NCBI GenBank assembly: GCA_030039975.1
Contig: JASHUO010000907.1
Coordinates: 1 to 11,683, forward strand
DNA length: 11,683 nucleotides
From: Alphaproteobacteria bacterium
GTDB taxonomy: Bacteria; Pseudomonadota; Alphaproteobacteria; ATCC43930; CGMCC-115725
Direction of reading: 5' to 3'
The notes below the pieces were generated by a model that saw nothing but the letters and a program-made list of their open reading frames with translations, ran no database searches and was not told where the DNA came from. Both the position numbers and the translations under genes were made by a program. Below, piece after piece: positions 1 to 10,149 of the stretch (position 1 is its first letter; each line of letters starts with the position of its first letter).

Positions 1-4525
<4,525 letters not shown>

Positions 4526-4545
4526 GGCGCGCTCCAACCCTTGGC

Positions 4546-5151
4546 TCAGACTTGCGCGATCGGGATATGGCCGGGCTCGGCGGCGACGCGTTCGAGCCAG
4601 CGGCGGACGGCGCCGTAGCGCGCGAGGTCGAACGCGCCCTCCTCGGCGACATGGGTATAGGCGTAGAGCGCGATATCGGCGATCGAATAGCGCTCGCCGA
4701 CAAAGTAGCGGCGCGTGCCGAGATGGCGCTCCATCACGTCGAGGGCGGCATAGCCCCAGCGGCGCTTGCCCTCGACCAGGGGCTGGCGCTCCGCATCGAG
4801 GAGGTCATGCGTGATCCAGTAGCGCAAGGTGGCGATGTTGGGCTCGTGGCTGTATTGCTCGAAGAACAGCCATTGCAGGACGAGGGCGCGCTCGAACCGG
4901 TCCTCCGGCAGGAAGCGCGTGCCTTCGGCGAGATAGACGAGGATCGCGTTCGACTCGGCGAGCGCGCTTCCGTCCTCGAGCTCCAGCACGGGGATGCGGC
5001 CATTCGCGTTGAGGCGCAGGAAATCGGGCGTGCGCGTCTCGCCTTTGGTGATGTCGCGCTCGATCCATTGGAACGGCGTGCCGAGCAAGGTGAGCAGCAG
5101 CCGCACCTTGTAGCCATTGCCCGAGGGCGCATAATCGTGGACGCGCAACAT
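4546..5151 (-). CDS. Glutathione S-transferase family protein inside the glt operon
   Basis: A 201-residue soluble protein with the usual two-domain GST layout and length. An N-terminal thioredoxin-like domain (about 1-80) begins MLRVHDYAPSGNGYKVRL and carries the cis-proline segment GRIPVLEL and the glutathione gamma-glutamyl contact LAESNAILVYLAEG. An all-alpha C-terminal domain (about 88-201) contains the N-capping-box-like segment ERYSIADIALYAYTH. The catalytic residue is uncertain: Ser10 or Asn12 sits near the usual position and no cysteine is there. Substrate is unknown. The ATG at 5151 is 5 bp after the gltD stop, and a GGAG overlapping the end of gltD lies 8 bases before it, so translation is probably coupled. 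A longer open frame upstream of this start overlaps gltD and is not coding. Known of the family: glutathione conjugation, reduction or isomerisation. Its role beside glutamate synthase (redox protection, or a link to glutathione made from glutamate) is only inference. Confidence 0.93.
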   Translation of the reverse strand: MLRVHDYAPSGNGYKVRLLLTLLGTPFQWIERDITKGETRTPDFLRLNANGRIPVLELEDGSALAESNAILVYLAEGTRFLPEDRFERALVLQWLFFEQYSHEPNIATLRYWITHDLLDAERQPLVEGKRRWGYAALDVMERHLGTRRYFVGERYSIADIALYAYTHVAEEGAFDLARYGAVRRWLERVAAEPGHIPIAQV

Positions 5152-5156
5152 TCCCG

Positions 5157-6599
5157 TCACTCCGCCGCGATCGCCGCCGAGGGCGACATCGCCTTCTCTC
5201 TGAGATAAAGGTGCATCTGCTCCGCCGCGTCGCGGCCGTCGCGGATGCCCCAGACCACCAGCGAGGCGCCGCGGACGATGTCGCCGGCGGCGAAGACGCC
5301 GTCGAGCGCGGTCATCATCCGGCGCTGGTCGATCTTGAGCGTGCCCCAGCGCGTCACGGCGAGCTCGGGCGCGCCGAAGAGAAGCGGCAGATCCTCGGGA
5401 TCGAAGCCGAGCGCGGTGATGACGAGATCGGCCGGGAGCTCGAAATGGCTGCCAGGCAGCGGCTGCGGCACCTGGCGCCCGCCGGCATCGGCGACGCCCA
5501 GATGCATGCGGTGCGCGCGCACGCCGCGGACCACGCCATCGCCGGTCAGCGCCTCGGGCGCGGCGAGCCAGACGAATTCGACGCCCTCCTCCTCGGCATG
5601 CTGCACCTCGCGCTGCGAGCCCGGCATGTTCTTGCGGTCGCGGCGATAGAGGCAGCGCACCGAGGCAGCGCCCTGGCGCACGGCGGTGCGCACGCAATCC
5701 ATCGCCGTGTCGCCGCCGCCGATGACGACGACATGCTTGCCGCGGGCATCGAGCGCGCCGCTGTCGAATTCGGGCACGGCATCGCCGAGCCCCTTGCGGT
5801 TGGAGGTGGTGAGATAGGCGAGCGCGGGCACGACATTGCCAAGGCCGATGCCGGGGCATTGCAGCTCACGCGCGCGATAAACGCCGGTGGCGATCAGCAC
5901 GGCGTCATGGCGCTCGCGCAGCTCAGCCAGGCTGACCTGGTCGCCCACGCCGACGTTCAGATGGAAGCGGACGCCCCCCGCCTCGAGCAGCTTATGGCGC
6001 CGCGCCACCACGTGCTTCTCGAGCTTGAAATTGGGGATGCCATAGACGAGGAGCCCGCCGACCCGGTCGTAACGGTCATAAACATGGACCTCATACCCGC
6101 GCCGGCGGAGCTGCTCGGCCGCGGCGAGCCCGGCGGGCCCGGCGCCGATGATCGCCGCTGTCTGGCCGAGCTCGCGGGCCGGCTTCGGCGGCTCGACCCA
6201 GCCTTCGGCAAAGGCGGTTTCGGTGATGAACTTCTCGACCGCGCCGATGCTGACCGAGGCGAAGCCCTGCTCGATGACGCAATTGCCCTCGCAGAGCCGG
6301 TCCTGCGGACAGATGCGGCCGCAGACTTCGGGCATCGAATTGGTGCTGGCGGCCAGCTCATAGGCCTCCTGCAACCGTCCCTCGGCGGTGAGCATCAGCC
6401 AGTCGGGAATATTGTTCCCAAGCGGACAATGCACCTGACAATAGGGGATCCCGCATTGCGAGCAGCGGCTCGCCTGCTCTTGCGCCGTGGCCGGGCTGAA
6501 CTCGCCATAGATCTCGCGGAAATCGCCGCGGCGCTCGGCAGGCGGGCGTTTTGCCGGCATGGCCTTGGCCACGGAGGTGAATTGCAGCAGCCGCGTCAC
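5157..6599 (-). CDS. gltD: Glutamate synthase [NADPH] small (beta) subunit
   Basis: A 480-residue flavoprotein that takes electrons from NADPH and delivers them through FAD and iron-sulfur clusters to GltB. Eight cysteines in two groups (Cys46, 49, 54, 58 and Cys93, 97, 103, 107) match the N-terminal ferredoxin-like region of the family that binds two 4Fe-4S clusters. GAGPAG at 152-157 starts the FAD-binding Rossmann fold. VIGGGDTAMDC near 295 is the NADPH-binding fold, and FAAGDIVRGASLVVWGIRDG near 436-456 closes the FAD site. Length matches the usual size of about 480. The start is a GTG, chosen because GAGGAG lies six bases upstream; the next ATG (Met14, MPAKRPP) has no comparable site. 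It is the first gene of the glt operon, the reverse of the enterobacterial gltB-gltD order. Related reductase subunits such as PreT share this fold, but adjacency to gltB settles the assignment. Confidence 0.97.
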   Translation of the reverse strand: MTRLLQFTSVAKAMPAKRPPAERRGDFREIYGEFSPATAQEQASRCSQCGIPYCQVHCPLGNNIPDWLMLTAEGRLQEAYELAASTNSMPEVCGRICPQDRLCEGNCVIEQGFASVSIGAVEKFITETAFAEGWVEPPKPARELGQTAAIIGAGPAGLAAAEQLRRRGYEVHVYDRYDRVGGLLVYGIPNFKLEKHVVARRHKLLEAGGVRFHLNVGVGDQVSLAELRERHDAVLIATGVYRARELQCPGIGLGNVVPALAYLTTSNRKGLGDAVPEFDSGALDARGKHVVVIGGGDTAMDCVRTAVRQGAASVRCLYRRDRKNMPGSQREVQHAEEEGVEFVWLAAPEALTGDGVVRGVRAHRMHLGVADAGGRQVPQPLPGSHFELPADLVITALGFDPEDLPLLFGAPELAVTRWGTLKIDQRRMMTALDGVFAAGDIVRGASLVVWGIRDGRDAAEQMHLYLREKAMSPSAAIAAE

Positions 6600-6605
6600 T
6601 GTGGG

Positions 6606-6611
6606 CTCCTC
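6606..6611 (-). promoter_or_regulatory. Shine-Dalgarno site deciding the gltD GTG start
   Basis: Reads GAGGAG on the minus strand, six bases before the GTG at 6599-6597. This is a strong match to the anti-Shine-Dalgarno sequence at ideal spacing and supports GTG over the downstream ATG at codon 14. Confidence 0.8.
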
Positions 6612-6667
6612 GACGAAAAGGCGACGCCCGCAGGCGCACCGGCAATTTTCTTGCGGGGACGAGCCAA

Positions 6668-6696
6668 AGTATGGCTATTCACGGCCATTAGGTCAA
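6668..6696 (-). promoter_or_regulatory. Predicted sigma-70-type promoter of gltD-GST-gltB
   Basis: On the minus strand TTGACC (6696-6691) is followed by a 17-base spacer and CATACT (6673-6668). This gives 5/6 and 4/6 matches to the -35 and -10 consensus at optimal spacing. The predicted start of transcription is near 6661, leaving a leader of about 60 bases before the GTG. It is the only good promoter I found upstream of gltD. Confidence 0.65.
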
Positions 6697-6740
6697 GTTG
6701 TTTTACCTTCTCGCGACCGGACTCGCCGAGATAGCGCCCA

Positions 6741-6754
6741 ATAGCAGCTGCTAT
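6741..6754. promoter_or_regulatory. Perfect 14-bp palindrome, possible operator
   Basis: ATAGCAGCTGCTAT is a perfect dyad lying 45 bp upstream of the predicted gltD -35 box, in an intergenic stretch that is clearly more AT-rich than its flanks. A second dyad, CGATA-TTAG-TATCG, lies at 6767-6780. Either could bind a dimeric regulator of the glt operon or of the divergent gene. No known operator was recognised, so function is inference. Confidence 0.35.
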
Positions 6755-6766
6755 GAATTTAATCAG

Positions 6767-6780
6767 CGATATTAGTATCG
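6767..6780. repeat. Short inverted repeat in the gltD upstream region
   Basis: CGATA (6767-6771) and TATCG (6776-6780) form a 5-bp dyad around the 4-base centre TTAG. It lies 13 bp from the 14-bp palindrome, within the 262-bp region between gltD and the DUF924-type gene. Besides these two dyads, the gltD promoter and a possible TATAAG -10 box at 6835-6840 for the rightward gene (no -35 found), I see nothing else in this region. Confidence 0.35.
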
Positions 6781-6861
6781 TATTGGTACCATTTTTCGAC
6801 CAAAGCGAACCCGCCGCTGTGCGCGGGGATGTTCTATAAGATTGAGAGATGTAGAGATGGA

Positions 6862-7446
6862 ATGTCCGACCTCGACCGCGCCGCAGCCCTGCTCGATTTC
6901 TGGTTTGGTCCGCCGGGCTCGGCCGAGCGGGCGCGGGCGCGCGATGTCTGGTTCGCTTCCGAGCCGTCCTTCGACGCCGCCTGCCGCCAGCACTTCCTGG
7001 CCGATCAGCAGCGTGCCGCTGCAGGCAGCTTGGCCCATTGGCGGGGCGCGCCGGACAGCTGCCTTGCTCTCATCCTCTTGCTCGACCAGCTGCCGCGGAA
7101 CCTGTTTCGCGGCGCGCCGCTCGCCTACGCCTCCGATCCGCTGGCGCGGCAGGTCGCGCGCCAGGCCCTCGCCGCCGGATTCGACGCCCGCCTGCCGCCG
7201 GTCTGGCGCTGGTTCCTTTATCTCCCCTTTTAGCACAGCGAGGACCTGGCCGATCAGGCCATGAGCCTCCGGCTCTATGCCGGCCTGCCCGAGGATGAGG
7301 AGAAGCCCGAGCAGCTCAATTACGCCCGGCGCCACTACGAGATCATCGCCCGCTTCGGCCGCTTCCCCCACCGCAACGCCATCCTCGGCCGCCCCAATAC
7401 GGCGGAAGAGGAAGCGTTTCTGCACCAAGCGGACTCCTCGTTCTGA
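6862..7446 (+). pseudogene. DUF924-family protein gene interrupted by an in-frame TAG
   Basis: Two adjacent open stretches in the same frame together read as one DUF924-family protein (uncharacterised, cytosolic, all-helical) of 194 amino-acid codons plus one internal stop. Visible hallmarks are LDFWFG near residue 11, LILLLDQLPRNLFRG, WRWFLYLPF then HSEDLADQ, and a C-terminal ARFGRFPHRNAILGR. The TAG at 7231-7233 is codon 124 and falls between LPF and HSED, where relatives, as I recall them, have an ordinary residue, often glutamate. The 70 codons after it keep family sequence with no frameshift, so this is a single substitution, recent or read through, or a sequencing error. The start was taken as ATG 6862, giving MSDLDRAAALLDFWFG. 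An in-frame ATG at 6829 would add 11 unlikely residues. Molecular function of the family is not established. It converges with the Nudix gene, 13 bp between stops. Confidence 0.88.
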
Positions 7447-7459
7447 GGCGCCGTCCCGG

Positions 7460-8059
7460 CTACCGCTTCCGCCGCGGGCGGGACCCCCAGCGCGCAGCGT
7501 CGGCGAGGCCGAGCGCGGCAGCAAGCGCGCTGCCGATGATGGCGATCTCGCCGCTTTCCAGGGCCGTGCGCAGCGCCGCCCGCGTCAGCAACTCGAGCTG
7601 CATCTCTTCGAGATCGCCCGGCTGCGCCTCGCGCACCGGACGCGCGCCATAAGCGGCGAAGACATGGCATTCGCCGCAGCCCTGATTGCCGGCATTGCTG
7701 AAGCTGCCGAGCTTGCGCCACGTTGCCGCTTCATAGCCGGTCTCTTCGAGCAGCTCGCGCTCGGCGGCGAGCCGGGCATCCTCGCCCAGCTCGATATGGC
7801 CGGCGGGCAGGGTCAGGCTGACCCGCCGCGGCCCGTGCTTGTACTGCCGGAGGCAGAGCACGCGGCGATCGGCGGTCTCGGCATAGATCATGGCGTAGCT
7901 CGCCATCTCAACTTGGAGATAGTCCTCGACGACCCGCCCATCCGGCAGGGCGACCCTCTCGAGGGCGACATCGAGACGGGGTGGGAAGGCGAAGAGCCGC
8001 TGGCGGCTGAGGACGCGCCAGGGCTTGAGCGGGACGCGGCCGGCAGGCTGTCGGCTCAT
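7460..8059 (-). CDS. Nudix hydrolase, ADP-ribose pyrophosphatase-like
   Basis: A 199-residue cytosolic protein with a perfect Nudix box at residues 87-109: Gly87, five residues, Glu93, seven residues, then RELLEETGY. The glutamates of REXXEE bind the catalytic Mg2+ or Mn2+. Enzymes of this type split nucleoside diphosphates linked to another group (ADP-ribose, NADH, sugar nucleotides) and release a nucleoside monophosphate. The preceding strand, VLCLRQYKHGPRRVSLTLPAG, resembles the ADP-ribose/NudF-type subfamily, but the substrate is not proven. The start is ATG 8059, supported by AAAGGAG five bases upstream. The open frame continues to 8224, but that part overlaps the neighbour and reads as low-complexity arginine/serine. 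It lies 37 bp downstream of the NDUFA9-like gene on the same strand, so probably in one operon. It ends in TAG 13 bp from the DUF924-type gene coming from the other side; no terminator hairpin with a T-run is visible between them. Confidence 0.93.
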   Translation of the reverse strand: MSRQPAGRVPLKPWRVLSRQRLFAFPPRLDVALERVALPDGRVVEDYLQVEMASYAMIYAETADRRVLCLRQYKHGPRRVSLTLPAGHIELGEDARLAAERELLEETGYEAATWRKLGSFSNAGNQGCGECHVFAAYGARPVREAQPGDLEEMQLELLTRAALRTALESGEIAIIGSALAAALGLADAARWGSRPRRKR

Positions 8060-8096
8060 CCGCGCTCCTTTCTGCGCAGCGCCCGGCGAAGGCAGG

Positions 8097-9071
8097 TCAG
8101 CGGCTCGGCGGCCCGTAAGCCGCCGCGCGGTCGGCATCGCGCCAGCGGCCGCCGCGACGGAAGCGGTCGAGATAGAGCGGCAGCTCCAGCTCGAGCGCGG
8201 TCGGCGTGATGCCGAGCGCCGCAAGCCCTAGCGCGTCGGAGGCGACGACATTGTCGCGCCGCAGCATCCGCACCTGATCGCGCGTCAGCGGCGGGCGCGG
8301 CAGCCATTCCAGAAACGCCGCTTCGAGCGTGGCCAGGCCGAAGGGCAGGTTGACGAGCCGGCAGCGCCGCTGGGTCTCGCGCAAGGTGAGCTCCATCAGC
8401 TCCCTGAAGCTCAGCACTTCGGGGCCGCCCAGCTCGTAGGTCTGACCCGGTGCCGCCGGCTGCTCCAACGCCGCGAGCACGGCGTCGGCGACATCGCCGA
8501 CATAGACCGGCTGGAATCGCGTCCGGCCGCTGCCGATCAGCGGAAGCACCCGCAAATCGCGCGCCATAGTGGCGAAGCGGTTGAAGAAGTCATCCTCCGG
8601 CCCGAACACGATCGAGGGACGCAGGATCGTCGCCCCCGGGAAAGCGGCGCGCACCGCCGCTTCGCCGGCCGCTTTCGACCGGGCATAGGCGGCGGGCGAA
8701 GCGGGGTCGGCGCCGATCGCCGAGATATGGACGAAGCGCTTGGCGCCGGCAGCGGCGGCGAGCCGCGCCAGCAGGGCCGGGCCCCGGTGATGGACGGCAT
8801 CGAAGCGCTGCCGCCCGCGCTCATAGAGAATGCCGACAGCGGAGACCACGGCGTCCGAGCCGGCGACCGCCGCGGCGAGCCGCGCCTCGTCGGTGATGCC
8901 GGCGTCGAGCGGCACCACCTGGCCGACATCGCCCATCGGCCGCAGGAAGCCGGCGCTCGTCGCGTGACGGCTGACCGCCGCCACCACCGCGCCGCGGCGG
9001 GCCAGCCGCTTGACGACATACCGGCCGATGAAGCCCGAAGCGCCGAGGACCGTGACGCGCCGCAGCCGCAT
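8097..9071 (-). CDS. NDUFA9-like NAD(P)-binding protein (atypical SDR, complex I-associated family)
   Basis: A 324-residue protein with the N-terminal Rossmann motif GASGFIG at residues 10-16, preceded by a hydrophobic strand, then VSRHAT and a conserved VSAVGILYERG. Further on are FVHISAIGAD, a YARSK (YxxxK-type) segment near residue 147, ILRPSIVFGPEDDFFNRFA and FQPVYVGDVADAV. This series is typical of the bacterial relatives of mitochondrial complex I subunit NDUFA9, which bind NADP(H); in alphaproteobacteria they are annotated as complex I NDUFA9 subunit family proteins. Catalytic activity is not established, and an SDR epimerase-like role is possible. The ATG at 9071 follows AGAGGGGAG by seven bases. 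It is the first gene of a probable operon with the Nudix hydrolase, which may process nucleotides related to its cofactor (inference). Its promoter overlaps the heptamer hairpin. Confidence 0.9.
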   Translation of the reverse strand: MRLRRVTVLGASGFIGRYVVKRLARRGAVVAAVSRHATSAGFLRPMGDVGQVVPLDAGITDEARLAAAVAGSDAVVSAVGILYERGRQRFDAVHHRGPALLARLAAAAGAKRFVHISAIGADPASPAAYARSKAAGEAAVRAAFPGATILRPSIVFGPEDDFFNRFATMARDLRVLPLIGSGRTRFQPVYVGDVADAVLAALEQPAAPGQTYELGGPEVLSFRELMELTLRETQRRCRLVNLPFGLATLEAAFLEWLPRPPLTRDQVRMLRRDNVVASDALGLAALGITPTALELELPLYLDRFRRGGRWRDADRAAAYGPPSR

Positions 9072-9097
9072 GGGAGCTCTCCCCTCTGAAGCGCCGC

Positions 9098-9126
9098 TCT
9101 ATAACGCATGGAAGTCAAGTTGTCAG
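9098..9126 (-). promoter_or_regulatory. Predicted promoter of the NDUFA9-like/Nudix operon, -35 inside the heptamer hairpin
   Basis: On the minus strand CTGACA (9126-9121; 5/6 to TTGACA) is followed by 17 bases and TATAGA (9103-9098; 4/6 to TATAAT). Start of transcription is expected near 9091, about 20 bases before the ATG, leaving room for the AGAGGGGAG site. The -35 hexamer is part of the left arm of the heptamer repeat. Confidence 0.55.
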
Positions 9127-9196
9127 TCGTCAGTTCTCAGTTGTCAGTTCGGACGCGCCGCCTCTGAAAACTGACAACTGAGAACTGACAACTGAC
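9122..9196. repeat. Heptamer-built inverted repeat with a 28-bp stem
   Basis: The left arm is 9122-9149 and the right arm 9169-9196. They are complementary at 27 of 28 positions (C9128 against A9190 is the mismatch) around a 19-base GC-rich loop, 9150-9168. Each arm is itself about four tandem heptamers: TCAGTCG, TCAGTTC, TCAGTTG, TCAGTTC at 9123-9150, and AAACTGA, CAACTGA, GAACTGA, CAACTGA at 9168-9195. Base composition differs from the surrounding GC-rich DNA. It codes for nothing and lies between divergent promoters. It resembles dispersed intergenic palindromic elements (REP or MITE-like), but I cannot count copies elsewhere in the genome. Confidence 0.9.
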
Positions 9197-9207
9197 CACT
9201 CCAACCA

Positions 9208-9236
9208 TTGACATCCCGGCGGCCCTTGCCTATCCA
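9208..9236 (+). promoter_or_regulatory. Predicted promoter of tRNA-Leu(CAG)
   Basis: A perfect TTGACA -35 box (9208-9213) is followed by a 17-base spacer and TATCCA (9231-9236, a weak 3/6 -10 match). The predicted start near 9243 is five bases before the mature tRNA 5' end. The strong -35, ideal spacing and position make it convincing despite the weak -10. Confidence 0.65.
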
Positions 9237-9247
9237 CAGGGCAACCT

Positions 9248-9334
9248 GCCCAGGTGGCGGAATTGGTAGACGCGCTAGATTCAGGTTCTAGTGGCCGAAA
9301 GGTCGTGGAAGTTCGAGTCTTCTCCTGGGCACCA
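9248..9334 (+). tRNA. tRNA-Leu (anticodon CAG)
   Basis: An 87-base class II tRNA. The acceptor stem GCCCAGG (9248-9254) pairs with CCTGGGC (9324-9330), followed by discriminator A and an encoded CCA (9332-9334). The anticodon stem CTAGA/TCTAG encloses the loop TTCAGGT, giving anticodon CAG at 9282-9284, which reads leucine codon CUG, heavily used in this window. The long variable arm contains GGCC-GAAA-GGTC, as expected for tRNA-Leu, and the T arm has GTTCGAGTC. It is followed 35 bp later by the ribonuclease D start with no T-run or terminator hairpin in between. Confidence 0.97.
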
Positions 9335-9355
9335 TTTCCTGAATTGACGCTGCGC

Positions 9356-9361
9356 AGGTGA
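9356..9361 (+). promoter_or_regulatory. Shine-Dalgarno site deciding the ribonuclease D start
   Basis: AGGTGA lies eight bases before the GTG at 9370. The earlier in-frame GTG at 9358 overlaps this site and has only a poor one of its own, so initiation at 9370 is preferred. That start also gives the N-terminus SIHLHHGDLP expected of the family. Confidence 0.6.
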
Positions 9362-9369
9362 CGGTCCCG

Positions 9370-9981
9370 GTGAGCATCCACCTCCATCACGGCGACCTGC
9401 CGGAGGGCGTGCAGTTCGGCGCCAGCGTCGCGATCGACACCGAGACGATGGGGCTCGATCCCCATCGCGACCGGTTGTGCCTGGCGCAGCTTTCGGCCGG
9501 CGACGGCGTCTGCCATCTCGTGCAGTTTGCCAAAGGCAGATATGACGCGCCGCGACTCAAGGCACTGCTCGCCGATCCCGCGGTGCTGAAGATCTTTCAT
9601 TTCGGCCGCTTCGACATCGCCATGCTTGAGCGCTATCTCGGCGTGCTGCCGCGCCCGGTCTATTGCACCAAGATCGCCTCGCGCCTGGTGCGCACCTTCA
9701 CCGACCGCCACGGCCTCAAAGATCTCGTGCGCGAGCTGCTCGGCGTCGAGCTGTCGAAGCAGCAGCAATCTTCCGACTGGGGCGCGAGCGAGCTCAGCGA
9801 CGAGCAGTTGCGCTACGCGGCGTCCGACGTGCTGCATCTTCACGCCTTGAAGGAGAAGCTCGACACGATGTTGGCGCGCGAAGGCCGGACCGAATTGGCC
9901 CAGGCCTGCTTCGACTTCCTCCCGAGTCGGGCGCTGCTCGATCTCGGCGGGTGGGGCGCCGAGGACATCTTCGCCCACTGA
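9370..9981 (+). CDS. rnd: Ribonuclease D (short, exonuclease domain only)
   Basis: A 203-residue 3'-5' exoribonuclease of the DEDDy group. The motifs are complete: Asp23 and Glu25 in AIDTETMGL (Exo I), Asp82 in FHFGRFDIAML (Exo II), and Tyr149 with Asp153 in YAASDVLHLHAL (Exo III). These four acidic residues bind two metal ions. The protein lacks the C-terminal HRDC domains of E. coli RNase D (about 375 residues); this short form is common in alphaproteobacteria. The family trims tRNA precursors and other small RNAs at the 3' end. The GTG at 9370 is favoured over GTG 9358 by the AGGTGA site. It lies directly downstream of tRNA-Leu with no separate promoter visible, so it may be carried on the tRNA transcript. 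The rnd symbol is by family; substrates of the short form are less well defined. Confidence 0.94.
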   Translation: MSIHLHHGDLPEGVQFGASVAIDTETMGLDPHRDRLCLAQLSAGDGVCHLVQFAKGRYDAPRLKALLADPAVLKIFHFGRFDIAMLERYLGVLPRPVYCTKIASRLVRTFTDRHGLKDLVRELLGVELSKQQQSSDWGASELSDEQLRYAASDVLHLHALKEKLDTMLAREGRTELAQACFDFLPSRALLDLGGWGAEDIFAH

Positions 9982-9994
9982 GCCGCCGCCGCAG

Positions 9995-10018
9995 CGAGTC
10001 GTGGTATTTGACCACTCG
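9995..10018 (+). terminator. Weak stem-loop after ribonuclease D, possible terminator
   Basis: GTGGT (10001-10005) pairs with ACCAC (10011-10015) around the loop ATTTG, and CGA (9995-9997) can pair with TCG (10016-10018) across a three-base bulge. It starts 13 bases after the stop codon, but no T-run follows, so intrinsic termination here is doubtful. Apart from this and the kdsD promoter, the 168-bp gap holds nothing I recognise. Confidence 0.2.
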
Positions 10019-10057
10019 ATCACTTCTGGCACAAAGCGAGAACATCGCCCCAATTGG

Positions 10058-10085
10058 TTGACATTTAGGGATGGGCGCGCATAGT
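10058..10085 (+). promoter_or_regulatory. Predicted promoter of kdsD-lptC
   Basis: A perfect TTGACA (10058-10063) is followed by a 16-base spacer and CATAGT (10080-10085; 4/6 to TATAAT), a -10 form like the CATACT before gltD. The start is expected near 10092, with a leader of about 58 bases. Confidence 0.55.
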
Positions 10086-10136
10086 CCCGACGTATCATCC
10101 CCCGCGGACCCCACGGCCTGCATCGGTCGCCGAATG

Positions 10137-10141
10137 GGAGG
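10137..10141 (+). promoter_or_regulatory. Shine-Dalgarno site for the kdsD TTG start
   Basis: GGAGG lies eight bases before the TTG at 10150. The ATG at 10134 is out of frame, and the next in-frame candidate, TTG at 10162, is 20 bases away and too far, so TTG 10150 is the best start. Confidence 0.65.
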
Positions 10142-10149
10142 GAAACCCG

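Noticed and set aside
4546..5859. A 437-codon frame that would give the GST a long N-terminal extension
   Set aside because: The extra part overlaps gltD in another frame and is arginine/alanine-rich without motifs. The GST fold begins at the ATG at 5151, which has a ribosome binding site.
6604..6665. Possible hairpin in the gltD leader hiding the Shine-Dalgarno site (GGCTCGTC with GAGGAGCC)
   Set aside because: The upstream arm (6658-6665) would lie largely before the predicted transcription start near 6661, so it would not be transcribed in full, and there is a mismatch in the stem.
5211..6734. A 507-codon plus-strand frame opposite gltD
   Set aside because: It is antisense to GltD, which has complete cysteine and dinucleotide-binding motifs. 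The translation is low-complexity and has the same antisense composition.
7231..7233. TAG in the DUF924-type gene as a pyrrolysine codon
   Set aside because: Pyrrolysine is known from a limited set of archaea and bacteria and mainly methylamine methyltransferases; nothing here suggests it in this family or lineage.
9122..9196. Heptamer repeat as a CRISPR array or as an intrinsic terminator
   Set aside because: There are no spacers between the 7-base units, no cas gene nearby, and the arms are mirror complements. There is no T-run after either arm, and both flanking units are transcribed away from it.
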